From assembly GCA_023231265.1 (NCBI GenBank), contig JALNVT010000127.1:1-7487 (forward strand): a DNA stretch of 7,487 bases. The letters are read 5' to 3'. This stretch comes from Sphaerochaetaceae bacterium. Lineage in GTDB: Bacteria; Spirochaetota; Spirochaetia; Sphaerochaetales; Sphaerochaetaceae. Below are positions 1 to 6,109 of this stretch, piece after piece. The position numbers and the translations under genes are program-made. Every line of letters starts with the position of its first letter. The first letter of the stretch is position 1. Under the pieces are notes generated by a model. The model was not told where the DNA came from. It did not search any database and was given only the letters and a program-made list of their open reading frames with translations.

Positions 1-573
1 AATAACGGTCTTTCCCATTTCATGAAGAGCTCTCAATATCTTGCTGAGTCTCTCATTACCACTCTCATCCTGACCTGCAGTTGGCTCATCAAAGATCAAT
101 ATCTCTGTATTCATAGCAACTACTGCTGCTATTGTTACAAACTTTCTAATTGAAAGAGGCAGGTTGTAAGGATTCTCCTCCCCCCATTTTGTCAAACCAG
201 TCATCTTCAGAGCTGCATCAACTCTCTTTTTGATTTCTGCTTCATCTAATTTCATTGTCTTTGGACCAAAGGCAACTTCAGCTCTGACTGTTGAGTGGAA
301 TATCTGATCATCTGGATTCTGGAAAACATAACCAACGAACCTTGAAATCTGGGCTGTTGTGCGGTCTTTTGTATTCACATCACCAATGATTACATCACCT
401 TTGGTGGGCTTGAGTAATCCATTCATCATCTTGACCGTGGTTGTCTTTCCTGCACCATTTTGACCAATGATGGCAACATTCTTACCACCTTTGATTGATA
501 AATTGATGTTATCAACAGCCAAGGAATTGTCAGGATAAGAAAAACTGACATTCTTCAATAATAAATCTTTCAT
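1..573 (-). CDS. ECF transporter ATP-binding protein, second EcfA-type subunit (partial, C-terminus beyond left edge)
   Basis: One of two ABC ATPases that power the energy-coupling factor (ECF) importer encoded just upstream. The visible 191 residues start at the ATG at 573-571, preceded by an AGAGG ribosome site and only 3 nt after the stop of the other ATPase, so the two are probably translated together. The sequence shows Walker A (GQNGAGKTT, about residues 37-45), a Q-loop (VFQNPDDQ) and Walker B with its catalytic Glu (ILIFDEP). Where the LSGGQ signature belongs it reads LPLSIRK, a degenerate signature. Known ECF transporters use two EcfA-type ATPases, and one can be divergent, so the composite ATP sites are probably unequal (inference). 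The H-loop and C-terminal domain lie outside the window. Family assignment is firm; only the missing end is uncertain. Confidence 0.95.
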   Translation of the reverse strand, partial: MKDLLLKNVSFSYPDNSLAVDNINLSIKGGKNVAIIGQNGAGKTTTVKMMNGLLKPTKGDVIIGDVNTKDRTTAQISRFVGYVFQNPDDQIFHSTVRAEVAFGPKTMKLDEAEIKKRVDAALKMTGLTKWGEENPYNLPLSIRKFVTIAAVVAMNTEILIFDEPTAGQDESGNERLSKILRALHEMGKTVI

Positions 574-576
574 TGT

Positions 577-1422
577 TTATGACCTCTTCTCTTGAATTAA
601 ATCTAGAGCCTGTTTTTTGGTGATTGGTAATTCATCAATTCTCATCCCAGATTCTCTCAATTTTTCAGCAAGTAAGGTCACCTGTGGAAGTTGAATTCCA
701 TGCTCTCTCAAGCTTAAATCAGATAGAACATGTCTTGTTTCACCCATCTTTATTACCTGAGAATCGTGAAGAACAATAATTTCATCAGAATACTCTGCAA
801 GTAAGTCTACCTTATGCTCGATAAGGATTATTGTTTTGCCTCTTTCTTTCAATTTCTTGATTATTTTGAAAACACTCTCTGCACTCTGTGGATCAAGCTG
901 ACTTGTTGGCTCATCTATTATTAGAATTTCTGGATCCAATACAATTACTGAAGCAAGAGCAACTCTCTGCATCTGTCCTCCAGACAATTCAAAAGGACTT
1001 TTTTCAGCCAAATCCATGATGTCTGTCAGATCCATGATATCGACAACTTTCCTCTCTATCTCTTCAACAGGAACGCCGAAGTTTTCAAGTCCATAAGCTA
1101 CCTCTTCAAAAACAGTGTTTTTGATGCCACTGATCTGAGTGAATAGATTTTGAAATACATATCCTATCTTTCGTGATATCTGCTCATCATATGATGAAAG
1201 CGGTTTGCCCTGAATCAGAACTTCTCCTGATATTGTGCCTTTATAAAAACTTGGAGCAAAGCCTCTTAGAATGGAGCACAATGTGGTCTTACCAGCTCCA
1301 TTCTCTCCAATCACACCATAGAGTTTGCCTTTCTCAAGCTTTAAATTTAAGTTCTTGATAGCAGGTTTTTTAGATAATGGGTAAGTGTATGTTACATCCT
1401 TACATTCTATTTCATACGCCAT
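577..1422 (-). CDS. ecfA: ECF transporter ATP-binding protein EcfA
   Basis: Cytoplasmic ATPase subunit of the ECF vitamin or micronutrient importer; it hydrolyses ATP and pairs with the second ATPase downstream. The 281 residues match the usual EcfA length and carry every ABC motif: Walker A GENGAGKT (39-46), Q-loop VFQN (89-92), signature LSGGQ (146-150), Walker B ILIIDEP (166-172) with Glu171, D-loop SQLD (174-177) and H-loop IEHK (201-204). The tail after about residue 225 is the short C-terminal region expected of the family. The start ATG (1422-1420) overlaps the end of ecfT by 16 nt and has GGGAGA about 8 nt upstream, supporting translational coupling. Ends in TAA. Which ATPase should be called A or A' cannot be settled from sequence alone, but this is the subunit with canonical motifs. 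Confidence 0.96.
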   Translation of the reverse strand: MAYEIECKDVTYTYPLSKKPAIKNLNLKLEKGKLYGVIGENGAGKTTLCSILRGFAPSFYKGTISGEVLIQGKPLSSYDEQISRKIGYVFQNLFTQISGIKNTVFEEVAYGLENFGVPVEEIERKVVDIMDLTDIMDLAEKSPFELSGGQMQRVALASVIVLDPEILIIDEPTSQLDPQSAESVFKIIKKLKERGKTIILIEHKVDLLAEYSDEIIVLHDSQVIKMGETRHVLSDLSLREHGIQLPQVTLLAEKLRESGMRIDELPITKKQALDLIQEKRS

Positions 1423-2216
1423 AATGATATTCTCCCTGCTATTATTAACAATGTGATGATGATGCTCACCACAAGCATTCTTCTCTCATATCCAGACTTC
1501 TTCAAATCGAATAGGTGAGTGTGCTCACCCTTGATTGAGAAACCTCTGGCTTCCAAAGTCAGAACTCTATCTTCAGAGCCAATAATTCCTCCAAGAATCA
1601 GAGGAACAATGGTTGGAAAGAAGGCTTTTGCTCTGACCTTCAGATTTCCTTCAGTCTCAACACCACGAGAGCGCTGTGCATCCAAGATAGTCTGACTTCT
1701 CTTGCTGAATACCTTTATCATCTCCAAAGAAGATGTGAAGATATATGCAACTTTGAAGTTCATACCAGATTCCTCAAAACATCTTGATATTTCTTTTGTC
1801 GAGGTACTTTGAAGCATCCAAGTGAACATCCCTGCAATATTGAGAACTAGAAATCCCAGTGATATTGCAGTCTGAAGTCCTTTCTCTCTGATTGATAGAA
1901 AATGCCAATGCCACAGCGTCTGTCCACCAGATACTATGAATGTCTGCACTGCAATGATGAATATTGCAACTACAAATATAGGTTTCATTGACTTCATGCT
2001 CTTCTTGAATTCACCTGTTATAGCAAACATAAAAGGTACAAGAGCGAACCAAGGAATCAGAAGCAAAGCTAATTTTGCGTCAGTCAATTTAATTGAATTA
2101 ATAATAAGAGTGCTTATTGAAAATAAAATTACAATCTGCAGTTTGGTCGCAGGATACAATCCTGCTATCTTGTTTCTTTTATTAATTTGAATTTTTTCTG
2201 TAAATGTCTTTTCCAT
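1407..2216 (-). CDS. ecfT: ECF transporter transmembrane coupling protein EcfT
   Basis: Integral membrane T component of the ECF transporter. It couples ATP hydrolysis by the two ATPases to toppling of the S component. The 269 residues match the family length. Hydrophobic segments are visible at about 26-41, 47-66, 79-96, 115-135, 200-214 and 247-263. The long cytoplasmic part carries the two hallmark X-R-G coupling motifs, AQRSRGVE (180-187) and LEARGF (221-226), whose arginines contact the ATPases in known structures. The first is SRG rather than the commoner ARG. The start ATG (2216-2214) has a modest GGGA site about 11 nt upstream. The gene follows the S component by 50 nt and overlaps the next ATPase by 16 nt. 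It ends in TAG; reading through would add only four codons before TAA. Confidence 0.95.
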   Translation of the reverse strand: MEKTFTEKIQINKRNKIAGLYPATKLQIVILFSISTLIINSIKLTDAKLALLLIPWFALVPFMFAITGEFKKSMKSMKPIFVVAIFIIAVQTFIVSGGQTLWHWHFLSIREKGLQTAISLGFLVLNIAGMFTWMLQSTSTKEISRCFEESGMNFKVAYIFTSSLEMIKVFSKRSQTILDAQRSRGVETEGNLKVRAKAFFPTIVPLILGGIIGSEDRVLTLEARGFSIKGEHTHLFDLKKSGYERRMLVVSIIITLLIIAGRISLWRMK

Positions 2217-2266
2217 AATTATCTATCCCAACTTAAAATTAGCTATATACGACTGAAAAATATTGT

Positions 2267-2902
2267 TTATTCAGTTACTTCGGCAATCTCTTCTCTATCT
2301 TTAACATAGAACATACCACAGCTGAATTTTATTAAGTTACGATTTGGAATGACCTTAATTACTGCCAAGCAGATCAATACAGAGATGATTCTATCCAATA
2401 CATTGAATAGGCCTTCTGTACCAATGAATGCACCCCATATATTTGCACCAGCTGCCATGAATGTAGCTGTAATCAATGAAGCACCACTGCCGGTAACACC
2501 ACCAAACATCAAAACAACAATAGGAGCTGCAGATAGAATTGAAGCTGCACCCATAACTACCATTGCAATCAACCATTTCCACCAGACGCTGAAGTAATCA
2601 TGTCTTGCAAATGCACCTGTTACCAGACCTGCAATAATTGCAACTGGAATGAAGGCAAAATTAACTGGATTTGCAATACCTGTTAGGATGTTTGTCAATA
2701 AACCTGTTATAGCTCCTACCCATGGACCACATAGCATTGCAACAAAGATTGTTCCAATTGTATCTAAATACAGTGGTAATCTAAGTAAAGATGCTAACTG
2801 ACCGCCTACAAAATTAACTGCAACACCGACAGGTATGATCAACAATGCAAGCATTGAAAAATCCTCTTTGATTGAAAACTGCTTTCTCTCATTTTTTGTC
2901 AT
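2267..2902 (-). CDS. ECF transporter S component, substrate not identified
   Basis: Membrane-embedded substrate-binding subunit and first gene of the operon. The 211-residue protein is strongly hydrophobic, with probable membrane segments near 16-37, 45-59, 62-75, 83-98, 108-131, 143-160 and 167-185. It contains a small-residue-rich VNFVGGQ stretch (29-35) and LPLYLDTIGT (42-51), the type of early-helix sequence found in S components, plus a late E-x6-D-R-x-I-S pattern (163-174) resembling the E..DK..S region of many S components. Direct linkage to EcfT and two ATPases makes this a dedicated (group I) system. I cannot assign it to RibU, ThiT, BioY, FolT or any other specificity, and no substrate-synthesis gene is adjacent. 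The start ATG (2902-2900) has AAGGGAGA about 9 nt upstream. Ends in TAA. Confidence 0.88.
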   Translation of the reverse strand: MTKNERKQFSIKEDFSMLALLIIPVGVAVNFVGGQLASLLRLPLYLDTIGTIFVAMLCGPWVGAITGLLTNILTGIANPVNFAFIPVAIIAGLVTGAFARHDYFSVWWKWLIAMVVMGAASILSAAPIVVLMFGGVTGSGASLITATFMAAGANIWGAFIGTEGLFNVLDRIISVLICLAVIKVIPNRNLIKFSCGMFYVKDREEIAEVTE

Positions 2903-2951
2903 AAAATATATTCTCCCTTATGATAATATTAATAATCTCACTATTTTTACT

Positions 2952-2967
2952 TCTATCGTCAGATAGA
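2952..2967 (-). other. Small hairpin in the predicted ECF operon leader
   Basis: TCTATC-GTCA-GATAGA forms a perfect 6-bp stem with a 4-nt loop, about 50 nt upstream of the S component start and inside the predicted leader. No U-tract follows, so it is not a terminator. I could not match the leader to a vitamin riboswitch class by eye. Confidence 0.35.
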
Positions 2968-2995
2968 GCATTATTTAAATTCAGTATCAGAAAAA

Positions 2996-3025
2996 GTTAT
3001 ATCTAAAAAGATTTTTTGCTTTCAA
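2996..3025 (-). promoter_or_regulatory. Predicted promoter of the ECF transporter operon
   Basis: On the minus strand a -35-like TTGAAA (3025-3020) is followed by an 18-nt spacer and a -10-like TATAAC (3001-2996). Transcription would start near 2989, giving a leader of roughly 87 nt before the S component ATG at 2902. The -35 overlaps a 13-bp perfect dyad. This is a consensus match only, in a very AT-rich background. Confidence 0.45.
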
Positions 3026-3060
3026 TAATTGAAGGATTCTGATGCATAAATGCATTTCAG
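3021..3060. promoter_or_regulatory. Two adjacent dyads upstream of the ECF operon (candidate operators)
   Basis: TTCAAT-A-ATTGAA (3021-3033) is a perfect dyad that overlaps the predicted -35 of the ECF operon. Immediately upstream of it lies an imperfect dyad at 3039-3060, with CTGA/TCAG ends around ATGCAT-AA-ATGCAT and a 2-nt asymmetry. Their position is right for repressor or activator binding. AT-rich DNA gives such dyads by chance, so function is unproven. Confidence 0.3.
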
Positions 3061-3464
3061 AGAGAGAAGTTTGGAACTTTCAAATACCTAAAAATTATGT
3101 AGGACAATGATGTTTGATTCATTGAAAAAACTTATAAAGGAATAAAAATTACAACAAAAGAGCATGTGATCATTTGAATTTGTACTGATCATCTTTTGCT
3201 TATGAAACATGATATATGATTGATATTTGAACCCTTGGATCTTTGATTGAAAAACAATCTGGATTATTAAATATCAAGAGAATCATCTGTCATTCAAAAA
3301 CAACAAAACCCCTTATGTGGAAGCATAATTTTGAGGAATTTGAATATCTGTTTATGTAGCATGACATCAAGAGAGCTATAAGAATTATATTCGTTTGGTA
3401 TCACGATTGCATTTGCGTGTTGTATTATTTGTTACTTTAAATTTACTCAATTTCAATAGAGGTA

Positions 3465-3640
3465 TGTACCTGCTAATTTATCAACTCCGTGTGTAAGTTC
3501 CATTATATTTTTGAAAACATAATCAATTTATTATGATATATAGACTATAAATCCTATTAAGTCAATAAGAAATAGATATCTTTTGATATCTGTGCCAGAT
3601 TCCTCAAAATGGATGAATGTGATGTCATGGATAAAACTCT
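3465..3640 (-). pseudogene. Possible decayed ecfT fragment
   Basis: On the minus strand, a frame interrupted by two tandem TAA codons (3533-3528) contains FEESGTDIK (from 3608), which resembles FEESGMNFK of the intact EcfT (residues 147-155). A 15-nt stretch, 3595-3609, is identical to 1765-1779 of ecfT. In the same frame 40 codons further on comes IMELTHGVD (3506-3480). The intact EcfT has ILDAQRSRGVE at nearly the same spacing (38 codons from F147 to the Gly). Overall identity is low and AT-rich sequence can mislead, so chance similarity remains a real alternative. If genuine, it is a remnant of a second, divergent ECF cluster rather than a recent duplicate. Confidence 0.25.
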
Positions 3641-3708
3641 TTATCTTATAAGTATTTATCGGTTGATAATAAAACGGCAAACAATATAATTTTGAATAAT
3701 AAAATGAG

Positions 3709-3724
3709 ATTTGAAATTTCAAAT
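3709..3724. promoter_or_regulatory. 16-bp perfect palindrome upstream of the TudS-like gene
   Basis: ATTTGAAATTTCAAAT reads identically on both strands. It contains a TTGAAA (3711-3716) that could act as a -35 element, although the best -10-like TTATCT (3732-3737) is only 15 nt away, so the promoter reading is weak. It could be a transcription-factor site; there is no supporting second copy in the window. Confidence 0.3.
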
Positions 3725-3814
3725 AAATGAATTATCTGATGTAAAAATTGTAATTATCTATTGCTCCTTTTCAAAGAAAAAGCTAAAAGAGTAAATGAAG
3801 TCAATTGATGATAT

Positions 3815-3870
3815 GAATTGAAAGCACCAGAACTTTATGAGAAAAATGGATAGGATGGTGCTTTTAATTT
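3815..3870 (+). promoter_or_regulatory. Leader hairpin before the TudS-like gene (attenuator or terminator-like)
   Basis: GAATTGAAAGCACCA (3815-3829) pairs over 15 positions, including two G-U pairs, with TGGTGCTTTTAATTT (3856-3870), enclosing a 26-nt loop. The descending arm ends in T-rich sequence, as in intrinsic terminators, but it sits only 26 nt before the ATG at 3897. It could be a leader attenuator, a regulatory RNA fold, or a terminator for an upstream transcript. The stem is seen directly; the role is inference. Confidence 0.5.
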
Positions 3871-3896
3871 TTAATGAGATGGAGGTCTCCAAATAA

Positions 3897-4454
3897 ATGA
3901 AAAAGGTAATTTTTGTAGCACACTGCATATTAAATACAGCTTCTAAAGTAGTTATGTACAACAAAGAAGAGATGGAAATGGAAGAAACTTTGAGAAAGAG
4001 ATTTTTAGAAAAAGCTATTTCTAATGATGTTCAAATTATTCAATTACCTTGTCCTGAATTCACCATGTATGGTGCAAAACGATGGGGACATGTAAGCAAT
4101 CAATTCAACAATGTTTTCTTTAAAAACAACTGCAGAAAAGAATTGGAACCTATCGTTGAACAGATTCAAGAATATCTTGATAATCCTGAAATGTTTGAGA
4201 TTCTGGGTATTGTTGGTATTGATGGAAGTCCTAGCTGTGGTGTTGATTATACCTGTTATGGTGATTGGTATGGCTCTTTTGAAGAACGTGAGGATTTAGA
4301 TGAGACTTTAAAATCTTGTAAGTTTGCTGAAGGCAATGGAGTTTTCATTGAGGTTCTTATTGAAATGCTAAAAGAGCAGAAGATCTTAGATAAAGTTAAG
4401 CTCTCTTCTTTATTCGCAAATGAGCCAGATAAATGTTTGTCTCTTTTAGATTAA
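3897..4454 (+). CDS. TudS/DUF523-related putative desulfidase (CD3072-like)
   Basis: A 185-residue cytoplasmic protein resembling the TudS (formerly DUF523) family. Characterised TudS enzymes remove sulfur from thiouracil using a [4Fe-4S] cluster held by three cysteines. The matching positions are visible: C10 in AHCILN, C52 in PCPE (followed by Glu54) and C114 in DGSPSCG, with a Ser-rich DGSPS loop like the catalytic serine region. The N-terminus (KKVIFVAHCILNTASK) fits the CD3072-type branch better than classical TudS, and its real substrate is unknown. The start ATG is supported by GGAGG at 3881-3885 with an 11-nt gap; a 4-bp GAGA/TCTC stem could loop out this site. It stands alone, 442 nt before its end an isolated leader hairpin precedes it, and a terminator-like stem follows at 4558-4595. 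Ends in TAA. Confidence 0.85.
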   Translation: MKKVIFVAHCILNTASKVVMYNKEEMEMEETLRKRFLEKAISNDVQIIQLPCPEFTMYGAKRWGHVSNQFNNVFFKNNCRKELEPIVEQIQEYLDNPEMFEILGIVGIDGSPSCGVDYTCYGDWYGSFEEREDLDETLKSCKFAEGNGVFIEVLIEMLKEQKILDKVKLSSLFANEPDKCLSLLD

Positions 4455-4517
4455 GAAATGAACTGTTAATGATAGAGATAGGTTAATTTATCAAGCTGAT
4501 TTAGAAAATTAAAAAAG

Positions 4518-4543
4518 TTGTTCATTTTTATTGTTCATTTTTA
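4518..4543. repeat. Tandem duplication of a 13-nt unit
   Basis: The unit TTGTTCATTTTTA occurs twice in immediate succession (4518-4530 and 4531-4543) with no mismatch. It lies between the TudS-like stop and the terminator-like hairpin and looks like a simple slippage duplication. Confidence 0.7.
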
Positions 4544-4557
4544 TTTTTAACAAGAAT

Positions 4558-4595
4558 TACCATCGGGAGTTAAATATCTGGATGGTATATTTTTG
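4558..4595 (+). terminator. Probable intrinsic terminator after the TudS-like gene
   Basis: TACCATC (4558-4564) pairs with GATGGTA (4581-4587) around a 16-nt loop and is followed by TATTTTTG and further T-rich sequence. The stem is short and only moderately G+C-rich. It lies about 100 nt past the TudS-like stop and would insulate the downstream ATPase promoter. Confidence 0.5.
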
Positions 4596-4678
4596 TTGTT
4601 TATTCTAGCTCATTTGTTATTAAAATTAGCTAAATTTATTATTTTAGTCAGAAATAATGAATGTAGCTTATAAAGTAT

Positions 4679-4707
4679 TTGACGTTTAAATAAAAAGCCA
4701 ATATAAT
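4679..4707 (+). promoter_or_regulatory. Predicted sigma-70/A-type promoter of the ATPase-RloB pair
   Basis: TTGACG (4679-4684), a 17-nt spacer, then a consensus TATAAT (4702-4707). This is close to the best possible match for a vegetative promoter. Transcription would begin near 4714, leaving a leader of about 50 nt before the ATG at 4766. A second TATAAT at 4728-4733 lacks a good -35. Confidence 0.7.
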
Positions 4708-4720
4708 AAATTTAAACTGA

Positions 4721-4741
4721 TTGTGTATATAATTTACACAA
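4721..4741. promoter_or_regulatory. Dyad just downstream of the predicted transcription start (candidate operator)
   Basis: TTGTGTA (4721-4727) and TACACAA (4735-4741) form a perfect 7-bp inverted repeat separated by 7 nt. The 21-bp site falls at roughly +8 to +28 of the predicted transcript, where a bound dimeric repressor would block transcription. In RNA it could also form a weak hairpin. No regulator gene for it is visible in the window. Confidence 0.45.
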
Positions 4742-4765
4742 ATCTATGTTTTAGGAGCAATAAAA

Positions 4766-6109
4766 ATGTTAATTGACTTTACTATTCAAAATTATCTTTC
4801 ATTTAAAGATAAAAAAACTTTTAGTTTTTTATGTAATTCTAGGAATGTAGAAGATGATAAAAAATTGTTATCAATCGATGAGGGTACATACAAGTTATAT
4901 ACAACTTCAGTTATCCTTGGTCCAAATGCTTCAGGTAAAACAAACTTCTTGAAAGCTTTATCAGATTTTAAATTGTTTGTGACCAAATCCAACAATTTTG
5001 AAGTTGGTAAAAAAATTCCTTATTACAAACCTTTCAAACTAAATACAGATACAATTAATAGTCCAACTATATTTGATATTGAATTCGTTGAAAACAATGA
5101 CCATTATTCATACATCGTGGAGTTTGACGAAGATAAAGTTATTTCAGAAACTCTTTACATTTTTACAAAAAAGAAAAAATTGGCTAAATCACTATTATTT
5201 GAAAGAAAAGAGCAAAGTGTTAATTATGGAAATAAGTTCAAAGGAAATAAAGCAGTTTTTAATACTGTTTTGTTACCTAATAAATTGCTACTGTCTATTG
5301 TTGGAAATTCAAATAATGAAATTTTGGATTCTGCATATAGCTTCTTCTCTGAAGGGTTGAATACAGATTTCCCTTATCAAAAAAATACTATTTTATATAG
5401 TAAATATGCTACTACATTGCTTGCGAAAAAGGATTTAGTTTTAAAAGAACTTACTTTAAAAATGTTGAGGGCTTCTGATCTTCAAATAAATGATATTGAA
5501 TTTAAAAGTGATGAAGATAAGAAAAATGATTTGTTTAAAAACTATAATGTAGAGAGCGATAAAGAAAAGGAAGCTTTAGAGCTTTTTAATACTGAAACTT
5601 ACTTCAAACATAGTATTTATGATAATGACTACAACAAACAGAATGAAGTCAGTTTTAATTTATATAATGAAGAGTCAGCTGGTTCAAAAAAACTTTTTGA
5701 ATTAGCAAGTACTATTTTATTGGCTTTAATTATCGGAGATGTTTTGGTAATTGATGAATTAAGTAGCTGTTTTCACCCCAAAATTGAATTGTTTCTTGTT
5801 GATTTATTTTTAGACAAAGAGATAAATGTAAATGGTGCTCAATTACTATTCAATACTCACAATATCAACATTATTGACAACAATAGATTCACAAGAGAGC
5901 AGGTTTGGTTTACAGACAGAAATAGATATGGAGAGAGTGATTTATTTTGTTTGGACGAGTTTGATAAGAACCTCATAAGAGATTATGCAAATTATGGAAA
6001 GAGCTATTCTGAAAACAGACTTGGCGCTTTACCAAACCCATGTTTTAAAGCTTTTAAAGAGGAGGTTAAGTCTTTTTATGCCAAAGAAAAGAAGGAGTAC
6101 GGGGAGTAG
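4766..6109 (+). CDS. AAA family ATPase of an AbiL/RloAB-type defence pair
   Basis: A 447-residue ATPase of the SMC/OLD-like group found in phage defence modules. It begins with the typical I-x-N-Y-x-S-F opening (7-13), then Walker A GPNASGKT (52-59), a signature-like ESAGSKK (303-309), Walker B VLVIDEL (326-332) with Glu331 followed by a degenerate HP turn (SSCFHP), and a switch histidine in NTHN (364-367). The C-terminus has the QVWFTDRN (379-386) and late L-D-E-F elements seen in AbiLi-like ATPases. It has no Toprim nuclease domain of its own; that role would fall to the overlapping RloB-like partner. The start ATG has AGGAG (4753-4757) 8 nt upstream. It ends in TAG inside the start region of the partner; reading through would add 12 codons before TGA. 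Codons are strongly AT-biased compared with the ECF genes, suggesting horizontal acquisition. Antiphage function is inferred. Confidence 0.88.
   Translation: MLIDFTIQNYLSFKDKKTFSFLCNSRNVEDDKKLLSIDEGTYKLYTTSVILGPNASGKTNFLKALSDFKLFVTKSNNFEVGKKIPYYKPFKLNTDTINSPTIFDIEFVENNDHYSYIVEFDEDKVISETLYIFTKKKKLAKSLLFERKEQSVNYGNKFKGNKAVFNTVLLPNKLLLSIVGNSNNEILDSAYSFFSEGLNTDFPYQKNTILYSKYATTLLAKKDLVLKELTLKMLRASDLQINDIEFKSDEDKKNDLFKNYNVESDKEKEALELFNTETYFKHSIYDNDYNKQNEVSFNLYNEESAGSKKLFELASTILLALIIGDVLVIDELSSCFHPKIELFLVDLFLDKEINVNGAQLLFNTHNINIIDNNRFTREQVWFTDRNRYGESDLFCLDEFDKNLIRDYANYGKSYSENRLGALPNPCFKAFKEEVKSFYAKEKKEYGE

Larger units (their letters stand above)
2903..3896. other. Intergenic region of about 1 kb without a convincing intact gene
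   Basis: This AT-rich stretch separates the divergent ECF operon and the TudS-like gene. Frames on both strands are short and lack ribosome sites or recognisable domains. Within it I see the ECF promoter and dyads (2952-3060), a possible decayed ecfT fragment (about 3465-3640, minus), a 16-bp palindrome (3709-3724) and a leader hairpin (3815-3870). Small local inverted repeats also occur: GATTG-AAAAA-CAATC at 3245-3259, and two TGATCA sites near 3168-3191. The part between about 3060 and 3460 shows nothing I can interpret. The length is large for a compact genome, consistent with decayed coding DNA or an unrecognised RNA. Confidence 0.6.
4455..4765. other. Intergenic region between the TudS-like gene and the ATPase gene
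   Basis: No coding region is visible. The segment carries a 13-nt tandem duplication (4518-4543), a terminator-like hairpin (4558-4595), the promoter of the ATPase gene (4679-4707) and a dyad (4721-4741). It is where base composition falls to the very AT-rich level of the defence-like pair, so it may hold the left junction of an acquired module, though no direct or inverted terminal repeat is evident. Confidence 0.6.

Noticed and set aside
1936..2190. Plus-strand open frame opposite ecfT
   Set aside because: Antisense reflection of a strongly supported membrane protein gene; no domain or ribosome site.
2903..2990. Vitamin riboswitch in the ECF leader
   Set aside because: Only one 6-bp hairpin is apparent; I see none of the conserved cores of the TPP, FMN, cobalamin or folate classes.
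3165..3205. Repeated TGATCA sites with CAAAAG/CTTTTG flanks as a terminator or CRISPR-like repeat
   Set aside because: The pairing is imperfect with bulges, there is no T-tract, and only two copies exist without regular spacing.
3758..3964. Minus-strand open frame of 68 codons over the start of the TudS-like gene
   Set aside because: It is hydrophobic low-complexity sequence antisense to a clear gene and its leader hairpin, with no ribosome site or family match.
5985..6077. Upstream extension of the RloB frame to an earlier ATG at 5985
   Set aside because: It lies wholly within the ATPase gene. The ATG at 6078 has the strong GGAGG and places the RIYIVCEG motif at the normal distance from the N-terminus.
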